Notes: generated by a model not told the origin, from the sequence alone. A stretch of 64,000 bases of DNA from an uncultured Eggerthellaceae bacterium (GCA_947650915.1 CANSWY010000001.1:248001-312000), one strand, 5' to 3'; shown: positions 54,058-63,980, numbered from the stretch's first letter. Numbers and translations: made by a program.

Positions 54058-54791
54058 TGGGAAGCCCCGTCATCCGTATCCAGAACCTGGTGAAGTCGTT
54101 CGGGGACACTGAGGTCTTGCGCAACATCAACCTGGAAGTGGACCGCGGGGAGGTGGTGGTGGTCCTGGGGCCGTCCGGTTCCGGCAAATCCACCATGCTC
54201 CGGTGCATCAACCGTCTGGAGACGCCCACGTCCGGCCATATCTGGTTCGAGGACGTGGATGTCTGCGACAAGCATGCGAACCTGAACGAAGTGCGCAGCC
54301 GCCTGGGGATGGTGTTCCAGAGCTTCAATCTCTTCCCGAACCTCACTGCCAAGAAGAACGTGATGCTTGCCCAGCGCAAGGTGCTGAAGCGCTCAGCTGA
54401 AGAAGCGGAGCGCGTGGCCATCGCGCGCCTTGAGGAAGTGGGGCTGGGAGAGCGGGTGGATTACAAGCCGGCCGAGCTTTCCGGCGGCCAGCAGCAGCGC
54501 GTGGCCATCGCACGGGCCTTGGCCATGGATCCGCATGTCATGCTCTTCGATGAAGCCACCAGCGCACTGGATCCGGAACTGGTGCGCGACGTGCTGGCGG
54601 TCATGCGCCGCTTGGCTGAAGGAGGCATGACCATGATCGTGGTGACCCATGAGATGGGCTTCGCGCGGGATGTGGCCGATCGCGTGGTGTTCATGGATGG
54701 CGGCGTCATCGTGGAAGAGGGCACTCCTGATGAGGTGTTCGACCATCCCACGTCAGTTCGCACGAAGGACTTCCTCGGGCACATCGCCTGA
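54057..54791 (+). CDS. Polar amino-acid ABC transporter ATPase
   Basis: 244 residues, ATG with AAAGGAG seven bases upstream and one base of overlap with the permease stop; a GTG one codon earlier is possible. Walker [11 protein letters not shown]-loop [11 protein letters not shown], signature [15 protein letters not shown], Walker [13 protein letters not shown] and switch His in [11 protein letters not shown]. Typical GlnQ/HisP-type importer ATPase; completes the three-gene importer. Confidence 0.97.
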   Translation: MGSPVIRIQNLVKSFGDTEVLRNINLEVDRGEVVVVLGPSGSGKSTMLRCINRLETPTSGHIWFEDVDVCDKHANLNEVRSRLGMVFQSFNLFPNLTAKKNVMLAQRKVLKRSAEEAERVAIARLEEVGLGERVDYKPAELSGGQQQRVAIARALAMDPHVMLFDEATSALDPELVRDVLAVMRRLAEGGMTMIVVTHEMGFARDVADRVVFMDGGVIVEEGTPDEVFDHPTSVRTKDFLGHIA

Positions 54792-54833
54792 TGCTAGAAT
54801 CCCCTCTGCTGTAAGGATCGTGAAGGAGGAGCC

Positions 54834-56063
54834 TTGACGCTTCGGATCTGTGATTTCAAGGACGTGGACATCTCCGCTTTCGATGCGGTGGTGGTGGGCA
54901 GCGGGTTCGCGGGCGCCGTGACGGCGCGCGAGCTGGCGGAGCGCGGCGGCATGCGCGTGCTCATCCTGGAGAAGCGCCCGCACATCGGTGGCAACATGTA
55001 TGACGAATACGATGAGGCGGGCATCCTCGTCCATCGCTATGGGCCGCATATCTTCCATACCAATGACCAGCGGGTGTTCAACTACGTGCGCCGCTTCACC
55101 GGTTGGATCGCCTATCAGCATCACGTGCTGGCGGATTGGTATGGCACCTACATGCCCGTGCCGTTCAACAAGAATTCCATGGAGATCGCCTTCGGCGAGG
55201 AGAAGGCGGCCCATCTCATCCAGAAGCTGATCGACGTCTTCGGAGATGAGCGCAAGGTCACCATCAACGAACTGAGGGAAACGGACGATCCTGAATTGGC
55301 GGAAGTGGCCGATTTCGTGTACCAGAACGTCTTCCTCTATTACACGCAGAAGCAGTGGGGCCTCACGCCTGAGGAAGTGGATCCTTCCGTCACCGCGCGC
55401 GTTCCCGTGTTCATCTCGCGTGACGACCGCTACTTCCAGGATGCCTACCAAGGCATGCCGTCGTTGGGCTACACGGCGCTCTTCGAAGAGCTCCTGGGTC
55501 ATGAGAACATCACCGTCTGTTTGGACACGGATGCGGCCAGCGTGTTCGACCTGGAGTTCCAGGATGGGTCTGAAGACGCGAAGCTGTCGGCCATCAAGAT
55601 CAAGGATGCTCCCTTCGAGGGACCCATCGTCTACACGGGACCCTTGGATGAGCTCTTCTGCGGGCGCTTCGGCCGTCTGCCGTATCGCACGCTGGATTTC
55701 GTGTACGAGACCTACGATGAGGAATACAAGCTGCCCTGCGCCACGGTGAACTGCACGGTGACGGAAGACTACACGCGCGTGACCGAATTCAAGCGGCTGA
55801 CGGCGCAGAAGTCTGACAAGACCACCATCATGAAGGAGTATTCGCGCGCCTACGAGGATCCTGACGCCCAGATCCCGTACTACGCTATCATCAATGATGA
55901 GAACAACGCTCATTACCAGCGCTACCGTGCCCTCACGGAATCGCTCCCCAACTTCCACCCGCTGGGAAGGCTGGCTGAGTACCGCTACTACAACATGGAC
56001 AAGATCATCGAGCTGGCGTTGGCGCTCTCAGATGAGCTGCTGGCCACGCGCGCGGATGCTTGA
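54834..56063 (+). CDS. glf: UDP-galactopyranose mutase
   Basis: 409 residues from TTG, chosen because AAGGAGG lies four bases upstream. The flavoenzyme converts UDP-galactopyranose to UDP-galactofuranose for cell-surface glycans. FAD-binding AVVVGSGFAGAVTARELAERG-type start, RYGPHIFHTN, MPVPFNKNSMEI, VNYT-equivalent NCTVTEDYTRVTEFKRLT, and the arginine in YTGPLDELFCGRFGRLPYRT. The next gene is a glycosyltransferase. Confidence 0.96.
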   Translation: MTLRICDFKDVDISAFDAVVVGSGFAGAVTARELAERGGMRVLILEKRPHIGGNMYDEYDEAGILVHRYGPHIFHTNDQRVFNYVRRFTGWIAYQHHVLADWYGTYMPVPFNKNSMEIAFGEEKAAHLIQKLIDVFGDERKVTINELRETDDPELAEVADFVYQNVFLYYTQKQWGLTPEEVDPSVTARVPVFISRDDRYFQDAYQGMPSLGYTALFEELLGHENITVCLDTDAASVFDLEFQDGSEDAKLSAIKIKDAPFEGPIVYTGPLDELFCGRFGRLPYRTLDFVYETYDEEYKLPCATVNCTVTEDYTRVTEFKRLTAQKSDKTTIMKEYSRAYEDPDAQIPYYAIINDENNAHYQRYRALTESLPNFHPLGRLAEYRYYNMDKIIELALALSDELLATRADA

Positions 56064-56082
56064 GGCCTGAGGGGGGCAAGCC

Positions 56083-57105
56083 GTGCAGAAGACCATCACG
56101 TTCGGAGTGCCGTGCTACAACTCCGCTGAATACATGGACAAGTGCATCCACTCCATCTTGGCTTGCGGAGATGACATCGAAGTGATCATCGTGGATGACG
56201 GCTCCACGGATGAGGGCGCTACGAAGGCCAAAGCGCTCCAGTGGGAAGAGCGCTTCCCGGAGACGGTGCGCGCCATCTGCAAGCCCAATGGCGGCCATGG
56301 CAGCGCGGTGAACGCGGCGCTCGCGAACGCCCAAGGGCTCTATTTCAAGGTGGTCGATTCAGATGACTGGCTGGACCGCCTTGCCATGGAGCGCGTCATG
56401 GCATACCTGCGCACGCAGGCGGGCCATGGCGCCACAGACATGGTCATCGCGAACTACGTGTATGAGAAAGTGCACGAAGGCAAGCAGGTGGTCATGGATT
56501 ACGACAGCATCTTCCCTGAAGAGCGCGTGTTCGGGTGGGAAGAGGTGGGTTCGTTCGGCCACTCCCACTATCTGTTGATGCATTCGGTCGTCTACCGGAC
56601 GCGCCTTCTGCAAGACATGGGGTTGAAGCTGCCCGAACATTGCTTCTATGTGGACAACGTCTTCGTCTATGTGCCGCTGCCGCACGTGAAGACCATGTAC
56701 TACTTGGATGTGGACATGTACCGGTACTTCATCGGACGGGAAGACCAGTCGGTGAACGAGACCACCATGATGCGCCGGATAGACCAGCAGCTCCGCGTCA
56801 CCAAGACCATGATCGATGCGGTGGATGTGATGGATGTCACCCCGCGCAAGCTGCGCAAGTACCTGGAAAGCTACCTTTCCATGATGATGTGCATCTGTTC
56901 GGTGTTCCTGCGCATGGGCAACACCGAAGAGGACAACGAGAAGCTGGAAGACATCTGGGAGTATCTGAAGGATTCATCGCTTCCGCTGTACCGACGCGTG
57001 CGCACGAACGTCTTGAACGTGGGCACGAACATCCCCACCGAACTGGGCCGCAAGGCGGGGCTGGGCGGCTATCACCTGGCGCAGAGGATCTTCAAGTTCA
57101 ACTAG
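56083..57105 (+). CDS. Family 2 glycosyltransferase
   Basis: 340 residues from GTG with a GGGGGG run upstream, 19 bp after glf. The GT-A core shows FGVPCYNSAEYMDKCIHSIL, IIVDDGSTDEGATKAKAL, NGGHGSAVNAALANAQGLYF, and the metal-binding DSDDWLD. The C-terminal part (about 230-340) is helical without clear membrane helices. It is likely to build a glycan, perhaps using the UDP-galactofuranose made by the neighbour; acceptor and donor are unknown. Confidence 0.93.
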   Translation: MQKTITFGVPCYNSAEYMDKCIHSILACGDDIEVIIVDDGSTDEGATKAKALQWEERFPETVRAICKPNGGHGSAVNAALANAQGLYFKVVDSDDWLDRLAMERVMAYLRTQAGHGATDMVIANYVYEKVHEGKQVVMDYDSIFPEERVFGWEEVGSFGHSHYLLMHSVVYRTRLLQDMGLKLPEHCFYVDNVFVYVPLPHVKTMYYLDVDMYRYFIGREDQSVNETTMMRRIDQQLRVTKTMIDAVDVMDVTPRKLRKYLESYLSMMMCICSVFLRMGNTEEDNEKLEDIWEYLKDSSLPLYRRVRTNVLNVGTNIPTELGRKAGLGGYHLAQRIFKFN

Positions 57106-57135
57106 CGCGTTCGCCGCTGTCTGCAAAAGAGGGCA

Positions 57136-58008
57136 TCAGCGTTCGCTGGCCAAGAAGAAGAGCGCCATGGTGCCGGGGCCTGAGTGCGCGCCGATGACTG
57201 GGTCCACGTAGTTGATCATGATGTCCGTCACGCCGAAGCGCTCCCGGACCTGCGCTGCCAGGTATTCGGCGTCTTCCAGGCAATCCCCGTGCGTGATGAA
57301 CACCGTCTGGTCCGCCACGGGCGCGTTGGCTGTCTGCGCCATGTGGTCCACCAGTGCGTTCAAGGATTTCTTGCGCCCGCGCACTTTCTCCAGCGGGATC
57401 AAGTGCCCCTCATCATCCACATGCATGACGGGCTTGATGTTCAGCATGGTGCCGGCCCACGCGCTGGTGCGCGAAACGCGGCCGCCCCGAAAGAGGAACA
57501 TGAGGTCATCCACCGTGAACCAGTGGGCCAGGTGCAGGCGGTTGTCCATGAGCCATCCGTGGACTTCATCCAGCGTGGCGCCGTTGTCCTTCATCTGCGC
57601 TGCGTGCCACACCAACAGCCCTTCGCCAGCGGATGCGGCAAGGGTGTCCACCGCCTTCAGCGTGCGGTCAGGATATTCATCCGCCAGCGTCTGCATCATG
57701 AGGCTGATGGCTTCATACGTACCGGAAAGCCCGCTGGAGAAACCGATGTAGAGCACGTCATCTCCTGCTCTCAGGATCTCTTCCAGCGCCTCTTTCGCTT
57801 CGATGAGGTTGGGGAGGGAAGTGGTGATGACCTTTCCTTCGCGCATCATGGTGTAGAACTGCTTGAGGTTCGTTTTGTGGCCCTTGAGGTAGCTTTGGTA
57901 TTGGACGTCGTCCACCATGAACGTGAGCGGGAAGATGTGGATCCCGAACTCATCGATCATGCTCTCAGGGAGATTGCAGCTGGAATCAGAGACGATCCGG
58001 TATCCCAT
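57136..58008 (-). CDS. DegV family fatty-acid-binding protein
   Basis: 290 residues, ATG with GGAGG eight bases upstream on the reverse strand. Starts YRIVSDSSCNLPE, then PLTFMVDDVQY, VITTSLPNLIEAKEAL, and IGFSSGLSGTYEAISLMMQ, all DegV hallmarks. DegV proteins (FakB) bind fatty acids and hand them to the FakA kinase. Convergent with the glycosyltransferase and divergent from ileS. Confidence 0.94.
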   Translation of the reverse strand: MGYRIVSDSSCNLPESMIDEFGIHIFPLTFMVDDVQYQSYLKGHKTNLKQFYTMMREGKVITTSLPNLIEAKEALEEILRAGDDVLYIGFSSGLSGTYEAISLMMQTLADEYPDRTLKAVDTLAASAGEGLLVWHAAQMKDNGATLDEVHGWLMDNRLHLAHWFTVDDLMFLFRGGRVSRTSAWAGTMLNIKPVMHVDDEGHLIPLEKVRGRKKSLNALVDHMAQTANAPVADQTVFITHGDCLEDAEYLAAQVRERFGVTDIMINYVDPVIGAHSGPGTMALFFLASER

Positions 58009-58179
58009 GGGCTTTTCCTCCTCATCAGGGGCGTTGCCGCCCACATGTGCGCACGCTGGGCATTATGCCACTGGTCGCGGCGCGTGCAAGCGTGGATTCG
58101 CATGCTCCATCAACCTGTCATTCAACTATACTTTCAAGGGTTTTCTGCAAGACACGGACGCATCGAAGAGGCGCATCAG

Positions 58180-61005
58180 ATGGCTGATTACAAAGACACC
58201 ATGAACCTTCCTCGGACGGATTTCCCCATGCGGGGCAATCTGCCGAAGAACGAGCCCAAGCGGCTCGAGGCGTGGGAGCGGGAAGGGTTGTATCGCAAGG
58301 TGCTGGAAAAGAACGCGGACGGCACCCCGTTCGTGCTGCACGACGGTCCTCCCTACGCGAACGGTCCCATCCATATCGGGCACGCCTTCAACAAGATCTT
58401 GAAGGATTTCGTGAACAAGAGCCACGCTCAACGCGGCTATTTCACGCCTTACATCCCCGGATGGGATTGCCACGGCCAGCCCATCGAACACATGGTGGAG
58501 AAGACGCTCGGGCCTGAGAAGATGGCGGAGACGTCCTTGCCCCAGCTGCGGCAGCTCTGCCGCGAGTGGGCCACGAAGTACGTGGACATCCAGCGCGAAG
58601 GCTTCAAGCGCCTGGGCGTGAACGCTGACTGGGAGCATCCGTATCTCACCTACACGCCTGATTACGAGGCGGGCAACGTGGAGCTGTTCCGCGACATGTA
58701 CCTCAAAGGGTCCATCTATCGCGGCCGCAAGCCCATCCACTGGTGCATGAACTGCCACACGGCCTTGGCCGAGGCAGAGATCGAATACGGCGACGAGACC
58801 TCGCCCTCCATCTATGTGGCCTTCAAGCTGGACAGCGTGCCCGGCATCTTCGAAGCGGCCGGCGCGCCGCAGGAGGCCTCCATCCTCATCTGGACCACCA
58901 CACCCTGGACGCTCCCGGCGAACACCGGCGTGTCCCTTGCTCCTGATGCGGACTACGTGATGGTCCAAGCGGCGGGCAAGAGCTTCATCATGGCGGAGAA
59001 GCTGGTGGATGAAGTGGCGGGCATCGCCGGTTGGGAGGACGTCACGCTCCTTTCGGGGGATGGCGCAGAACCGGTGCGCGTCAAGGGCAAGCAGCTCTAC
59101 GGGCTCACCTACACCGCTCCCATCCGGCAGGACCTCAAGGGCAAGGTGATCTACGGCGACCACGTCACGTTGGATTCGGGCACGGGCGCGGTGCACACGG
59201 CTCCGGGCCATGGCCAGGACGACTATCTGGTGGGCTTGGAGTTCGATCTGCCCATCCTGATGCCGGTGGATGACAACGGCGTCCTGACCGATGAGGCCGG
59301 TCCTTTCGCGGGCCTTTCGGTGGATGAGGCGAACCCGAAGATCATCTCATGGCTGGAAGAGCAGGGGACCTTGGTGGCCGCGAAGGAGATCACGCACTCC
59401 TATCCCCATTGCTGGCGCTGCCATGAACCGGTCATCTTCCGCGCCACGGACCAGTGGTTCGTGTCCATGGATGCGAACAGCTTGCGCGAAGAAGCGCTCA
59501 TCGCCATCGATGAAGAGGTCAAGTGGATCCCGGATTGGGCGAAGCGCCGCATCGGGTCCATGGTGGCGGACCGTCCGGACTGGTGCATCTCGCGCCAGCG
59601 GTCCTGGGGCGTGCCGCTTCCCGTCTTCAAGTGCGAGAAGTGCGGCTCCACCGTGGCCACGCGCGAGTCCTTCGATGCCGTCATCAGCCTGTTCCAGCGT
59701 GCCGGCTCTGACGCCTGGTTCACTGATGACCCCAAAGACTACCTGCCCGCCACGGTGAAGTGCGAGAAGTGCGGCTGCGCTGATCTGGTGCCGGAGCGGG
59801 ATATCCTGGATGTGTGGTGGGAATCGGGCGTATCCCACACCAGCGTGCTCAAGCACCGCGCCAGCGAGGGTGTGCGTTTCCCGGCCGATCTGTATCTGGA
59901 AGGGTCCGACCAGCATCGCGGGTGGTTCCAGTCGTCGCTCCTCACCAGCGTGGGGGGCTACGGGGTGCCTCCGTACAAAGCGGTCATGCATTGCGGGTTC
60001 ACCGTGGACAAGGACGGCAAGAAGATGTCGAAGTCCTTGGGCAACGGGATCGATCCGGCCGACCTCATAGCGCAGTATGGTGCGGATGTGGTGCGCCTGT
60101 GGGTGTCCAGCATCGATTATTCGCAGGACGTGCGCGTGTTCGACGAGGTGTTCAAGTCCACCTCGGATGCGTACCGGCGCATCCGCAACACCTTCCGCTT
60201 CCTCCTGGGCAGCCTGGATGATTTCTCTTCGACTGAAGCGGTGCGCAGTTGGGATGGGCTGGAGCCGTTGGATCAGTGGATGCACGTGCGAACCCAGCGG
60301 TTGCTGGCCGAGGTGACGGCCGCTTATGAGGATTTCAAGTTCCACCAGGTCTATCGCGCGGTGTATGAATTCATCGTGAACGACCTGTCCGCTGTCTACA
60401 TGGAGGCCACCAAGGACCGCCTCTACTCCGAGGCGTGCGCCTCTCCGCGGCGCCGGGCGGTGCAGACGGTGCTGGCTGATGTGCTGGAGGTGATGGTGCG
60501 CATCTTGGCGCCCATCCTCTCGTTCACAGCGGACGAGGTGTGGGAGCACTACCCTGAAGGCATGAAGGAACCGGGCCGTCCGTTCAGCGCTCAGCTGGCC
60601 GGCTGGCCGCATGCGCAGGATTTCTTGCCGCAGATGCCGGAAGGAGTGGAAGCGGCAGTGGAAGAGGGCTTCGCGGTGCTCTTGGAAGCGCGCGAAGCGG
60701 TGACCAAGGCCCTGGAGGATGCGCGCGATGCGGGCGTTATCAAGAAGAGCCAGGAAGCGGATGTCGTGCTCACGGTGACGCCTGAGATGAGCGAGGTCAT
60801 CGGGCGCTATCCGGAAGGCGCGCTGGAGGAGCTCTTGATCGTGGCGTCCGTCCAGGTGCAGCCAGGGGATGAAATGGGCGCTTCTGTGCGGCGGACGGCT
60901 CTGGAGAAGTGCGAGCGGTGCTGGAATCATCGTGAGCTCTCCCAGGATGCGGGCTATGAAGACGTGTGCGCGCGGTGCGAAGAGGTGCTCAAGAGCCTTG
61001 GCTGA
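58180..61005 (+). CDS. ileS: Isoleucyl-tRNA synthetase
   Basis: 941 residues from ATG with AGAGG eight bases upstream; the frame stays open far upstream but on the back of degV. Class I core: GPPYANGPIHIGHAFNKILK (HIGH) and the KMSKS loop in KKMSKSLGNGIDP. The CP1 editing domain has WTTTPWTLPANTGVS and the later GTGAVHTAPGHGQDD. The C-terminal zinc finger has CERCWNH and CARCEEVL. A -10-like TATACT lies 50 bases upstream. No T-box was seen in the 171-bp leader. The stop overlaps lspA by 8 bp. Confidence 0.98.
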   Translation: MADYKDTMNLPRTDFPMRGNLPKNEPKRLEAWEREGLYRKVLEKNADGTPFVLHDGPPYANGPIHIGHAFNKILKDFVNKSHAQRGYFTPYIPGWDCHGQPIEHMVEKTLGPEKMAETSLPQLRQLCREWATKYVDIQREGFKRLGVNADWEHPYLTYTPDYEAGNVELFRDMYLKGSIYRGRKPIHWCMNCHTALAEAEIEYGDETSPSIYVAFKLDSVPGIFEAAGAPQEASILIWTTTPWTLPANTGVSLAPDADYVMVQAAGKSFIMAEKLVDEVAGIAGWEDVTLLSGDGAEPVRVKGKQLYGLTYTAPIRQDLKGKVIYGDHVTLDSGTGAVHTAPGHGQDDYLVGLEFDLPILMPVDDNGVLTDEAGPFAGLSVDEANPKIISWLEEQGTLVAAKEITHSYPHCWRCHEPVIFRATDQWFVSMDANSLREEALIAIDEEVKWIPDWAKRRIGSMVADRPDWCISRQRSWGVPLPVFKCEKCGSTVATRESFDAVISLFQRAGSDAWFTDDPKDYLPATVKCEKCGCADLVPERDILDVWWESGVSHTSVLKHRASEGVRFPADLYLEGSDQHRGWFQSSLLTSVGGYGVPPYKAVMHCGFTVDKDGKKMSKSLGNGIDPADLIAQYGADVVRLWVSSIDYSQDVRVFDEVFKSTSDAYRRIRNTFRFLLGSLDDFSSTEAVRSWDGLEPLDQWMHVRTQRLLAEVTAAYEDFKFHQVYRAVYEFIVNDLSAVYMEATKDRLYSEACASPRRRAVQTVLADVLEVMVRILAPILSFTADEVWEHYPEGMKEPGRPFSAQLAGWPHAQDFLPQMPEGVEAAVEEGFAVLLEAREAVTKALEDARDAGVIKKSQEADVVLTVTPEMSEVIGRYPEGALEELLIVASVQVQPGDEMGASVRRTALEKCERCWNHRELSQDAGYEDVCARCEEVLKSLG

Positions 61006-61540
61006 GCGAGCGGATGTTCCACGCGAACAGAGCGCGCTCATCCGCAAGCGCGCTCTGTTCGTCTGCGTAGCGCTCTTCTGGCTCCTGGCTGACCAAGTGA
61101 CGAAGGCCTTGGCGAACGCGCATGAGGCGGGCGAGGTGCTCTACGCTTCCCCGGTGGGGTTTCTGGATGTGGTGCTCGTGCACAACACGGGCGCGGCGTG
61201 GGGTGCGTTCTCGGGTGCCACGGCAGCGTTGGGCGTGGTATCGCTCGTCATCTGCGCGCTCATCGCCGTCTCTGTCTTCGCGTTCGCGAAGCAGGCCCCA
61301 TGGATCGCCTATCTGGGTTTGGGGCTCGTGTTCGCGGGCGGCGTGGGCAACGCCATCGACCGCTTCTGGCATGGATACGTAGTGGATTTCATCTCTACCG
61401 CCTTCATGGATTTCCCGGTGTTCAACATCGCGGATGTGGGGGTCACGGTGGGCGTGGCTCTGTTCATCATCTCTCTTTTCGTGCATCAGGGAGGAGGGGA
61501 TGATGGCGCGACGGATCAGCCACGTGGCAACGGCCGCTGA
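60998..61540 (+). CDS. lspA: Lipoprotein signal peptidase II
   Basis: 180 residues from a TTG inside the ileS end; this start is the least certain of the operon. It has four membrane helices. The catalytic aspartates are in GGVGNAIDRFWHGYVVDFI-type (GNxxDR) and FNIADVGVTVG; NTGAAWGAFSG is also typical. It cleaves prolipoproteins after lipid attachment, such as the substrate-binding lipoprotein in this window. It overlaps the next gene by 38 bp. Confidence 0.92.
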   Translation: MAERADVPREQSALIRKRALFVCVALFWLLADQVTKALANAHEAGEVLYASPVGFLDVVLVHNTGAAWGAFSGATAALGVVSLVICALIAVSVFAFAKQAPWIAYLGLGLVFAGGVGNAIDRFWHGYVVDFISTAFMDFPVFNIADVGVTVGVALFIISLFVHQGGGDDGATDQPRGNGR

Positions 61541-62534
61541 TGCGGATGAGCGCCTGGATGCCGTGGTCGGGCGCCTTCCTGATGTGGGAAGCCGCAGCCA
61601 GGGTGCCAAAGCCTGCGAAGAGGGCCGCGTGCTGGTGAACGGCGCAGCGGCCGCGAAGAAGCAGCTCATCCGCCCGGGGGACGTCATCATCGTGGAAGTG
61701 GAGGACGCGCCCTCTGGGCTGGTGCCAGAACCCATCCCTCTGGACGTGCGCTATGAAGACGACGACCTCATCGTGCTCTCGAAGCCGGCAGGGCTGATCA
61801 CGCATCCCAGTCCTGATCACGCGCGCAACACGCTGGCAGGCGCGCTCCTGCACCGTTATGGCTGGCAGGGGCTTTGCAACGTACAGGGGGAGGCCGATCG
61901 TCCTGGCATCGTGCATCGGCTGGACGGGGACACCAGCGGGCTCATGTTGGCGGCGAAAACGGACGAGGCGGGCTATGCGCTCATGGACGCCATCGCCACC
62001 AAATCCGTCGATCGACGCTATCTGGCTCTCGTCCATGGTGCGCCTTCCGTTGATTCCGGCATGGTGGACGCGCCCATCGAACGCAGCCGTGCCGATCGCC
62101 AGCGCATGGCGGTGGGGGACGGCCCCGCGTCGCGTGATGCCATCACCACGTTCAAGGTGCTGGAACGTTTCGAGGCGGGTGCGAAGGATGCGGGCTATGC
62201 GCTCCTTGAATGCAAGCTGTACACGGGGCGCACGCATCAGATCCGCGTGCATATGCAGTACATCAAGCATCCCATCGTGGGGGACCAGACGTACAGGGCG
62301 CATGCGCCCAAGCAGCCTGCAGCGGACCTGGGTCTCACGCGCCAGTTCCTCCATTCCTATCGTATCGGCTTCCAGCACCCTGAGACGGGCTGTCAGTTGG
62401 ATTTCACGGATGTGCTCCCGGAAGATCTGGCAGCAGCGCTCAAGGCGCTCGAGGGACGCTCTGCTGGCATCACGGCTTACGGCCAAGAGGTCTATCAGCT
62501 GCTGGGAAAGGAGGCGCCATGCACATCCTCGTAG
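61503..62534 (+). CDS. RluD-family 23S rRNA pseudouridine synthase
   Basis: 343 residues; ATG follows AGGAGGGG (an ATG one codon earlier is equally open). The N-terminal S4 domain (about 15-65; RSQGAKACEEGRVLVNG) is followed by the catalytic HRLDGDTSGLMLAAK with the essential aspartate and LYTGRTHQIRVHMQYIKHP. The lspA-rluD adjacency is common in Gram-positives. The target could be U1911/U1915/U1917 of 23S rRNA. Confidence 0.94.
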   Translation: MARRISHVATAADADERLDAVVGRLPDVGSRSQGAKACEEGRVLVNGAAAAKKQLIRPGDVIIVEVEDAPSGLVPEPIPLDVRYEDDDLIVLSKPAGLITHPSPDHARNTLAGALLHRYGWQGLCNVQGEADRPGIVHRLDGDTSGLMLAAKTDEAGYALMDAIATKSVDRRYLALVHGAPSVDSGMVDAPIERSRADRQRMAVGDGPASRDAITTFKVLERFEAGAKDAGYALLECKLYTGRTHQIRVHMQYIKHPIVGDQTYRAHAPKQPAADLGLTRQFLHSYRIGFQHPETGCQLDFTDVLPEDLAAALKALEGRSAGITAYGQEVYQLLGKEAPCTSS

Positions 62535-63709
62535 GGGTCACGGGCTGCATCGCGGCGTACAAGGCGTGCGAAGTGGTGCGGGAGTTCCAGCGTGCGGGTC
62601 ACGAGGTGTCCGTGGTCATGACGGCCGCCGCGCAACAGTTCGTGGGCCTCGCCACGTTCCAAGCGCTCACCCAGGGGTGCGCGAAGACGTCCTTGTTCGG
62701 CGATGCGGAGCCCATCCCGCACATCGCTCTTGCGGAAGAGGCGGACGCGTTCGTCATCGCGCCGGCCACGGCGAACGTCTGCGCGAAACTGGCCCACGGC
62801 ATCGCTGATGACCTGCTCACGTCCACCGCCCTTGCGTGCACCTGCCCGGTGTTCGTCGCGCCCGCCATGAACGTCCATATGTATGAGAACGCAGCCACCC
62901 AGGCGAATCTGGATGCGCTCCGCAGCCGCGGCGTGCGCGTCATCACTCCGGATGCGGGATACCTGGCATGCGGGGACGTGGGGCCCGGGAAGCTCCCGGA
63001 GCCGTCCGTGATCGCGCGCACGGTGCTGGATGCGCTCTTGAGCGCTGGCGCTCTTGCGGGCAAGCGGGTGCTCGTCACGTCAGGTCCCACGGTGGAGCCC
63101 ATCGACGCCGTCCGTTTCATCTCGAACCGCTCCAGCGGCAAGATGGGAGCAGCCATCGTGCGTGCGGCGCTGGATGCGGGCGCTCACGTGACCGTGGTCT
63201 CCGGTCCGGTCAGCGTGGCCTATGACGCGCGCGCAGAGGTGGTCTGGGTGGAGACGGCAGCGGAGATGCTCAGCGCTGCGGAGGATGCGTTCGCGGATGC
63301 GGATGCCGCCATCTGTGCAGCGGCGGTGGCTGACATGCGCCCGGAGAGGGCAGAGGCGCGCAAGCTCAAGAAGGGGAGGGATGACGCGGCTCTTGCCAGC
63401 ATCCCCTTGGTGGAGAATCCTGACATCCTTTCTGCGTTGGGCCATGGGAAGCGCGTGGGCCAGGTCGTCGTCGGATTCGCGGCGGAAACGGAGGACGTCC
63501 TCAGCAATGCGCAAGAAAAGCTCATCCGCAAGCAGGCTGATCTGATCGTGGCGAACGATGTGTCAGAGGGTGCGGTGTTCGGCGCTGACGCAGATGAGGC
63601 GTCGTTCGTCACCCCATCCGGCGGAGAACGCTTGGGGCTCTTGCCGAAGACGGAGGTGGCGGCACGTCTGGTGGAGCGCCTCGCGGAAATGATGCATCTT
63701 TCTGCTTGA
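62519..63709 (+). CDS. coaBC: Bifunctional phosphopantothenoylcysteine decarboxylase/synthetase CoaBC
   Basis: 396 residues; ATG with AAAGGAGG upstream, 16-bp overlap with the previous gene. The N-terminal CoaC part (about 1-180) begins MHILVGVTGCIAAYKACEVV and has the PAMNVHMYENAATQ motif and a conserved cysteine in YLACGDVGPGK. The C-terminal CoaB part has VTSGPTVEPIDAVRFISNRS, AAAVADMRPE and LVENPDILSALG. It makes 4'-phosphopantetheine for coenzyme A. Confidence 0.97.
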   Translation: MHILVGVTGCIAAYKACEVVREFQRAGHEVSVVMTAAAQQFVGLATFQALTQGCAKTSLFGDAEPIPHIALAEEADAFVIAPATANVCAKLAHGIADDLLTSTALACTCPVFVAPAMNVHMYENAATQANLDALRSRGVRVITPDAGYLACGDVGPGKLPEPSVIARTVLDALLSAGALAGKRVLVTSGPTVEPIDAVRFISNRSSGKMGAAIVRAALDAGAHVTVVSGPVSVAYDARAEVVWVETAAEMLSAAEDAFADADAAICAAAVADMRPERAEARKLKKGRDDAALASIPLVENPDILSALGHGKRVGQVVVGFAAETEDVLSNAQEKLIRKQADLIVANDVSEGAVFGADADEASFVTPSGGERLGLLPKTEVAARLVERLAEMMHLSA

Positions 63710-63734
63710 AAGCGCGCATCCATCACGCTATGAT
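63706..63734 (+). promoter_or_regulatory. Promoter of tRNA-Pro
   Basis: TTGAAA and TATGAT, 17 bp apart, end 32 bases before the mature tRNA. The -35 box overlaps the coaBC stop codon. Confidence 0.8.
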
Positions 63735-63766
63735 ATGCAAGCTGCTTATCCATTGGCAGCGGTTTT

Positions 63767-63843
<77 letters not shown>

Positions 63844-63852
63844 TGAGCTCAA

Positions 63853-63883
63853 AAGGCCCGGTGCCGTTACGGTACCGGGCCTT
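63853..63883 (+). terminator. Hairpin downstream of tRNA-Pro
   Basis: A 14-bp stem (AAGGCCCGGTGCCG with CGGTACCGGGCCTT; one G-T pair) and 3-base loop start 9 bases after the tRNA. No U-run follows; palindromic copy 4 begins two bases later. Confidence 0.7.
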
Positions 63884-63884
63884 C

Positions 63885-63980
63885 ATGTGCAAAAGGGACG
63901 TTCCAAATCGCACATAGAAATAGTCATTCAGCGCTCACGCTCTTTTCCTATGTGCAATTTGGGACGTCCCTTTTGCACAT
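63885..63980. repeat. Dispersed palindromic element, copy 4
   Basis: Arms of 36-37 bases with outer edge ATGTGCAAAAGGGACG and inner edge CACATAGAAA, around a loop with TTCAGCGCT. The three bases after GTGC are AAA on one arm and TTT on the other, a third pairing-preserving variant. One C-A and one T-G mismatch are present. It sits directly after the tRNA-Pro hairpin. The remaining 20 bases to the window end show nothing. Confidence 0.93.

Noticed and set aside
58009-58179. T-box riboswitch before ileS
   Set aside because: No GGTGG-type T-box sequence, specifier hairpin or terminator pair is visible in the leader. The gap before glyQ (25016-25063) is too short for one.
59347-61047. Long open reverse-strand frame of 566 codons opposite ileS
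   Set aside because: Same reason: compositional shadow of a clearly coding + strand, without ribosome-binding site or known domain. Similar frames opposite the ABC exporter (4009-5733), gltX (18324-20096) and the ligase (46676-48253) were dropped too.
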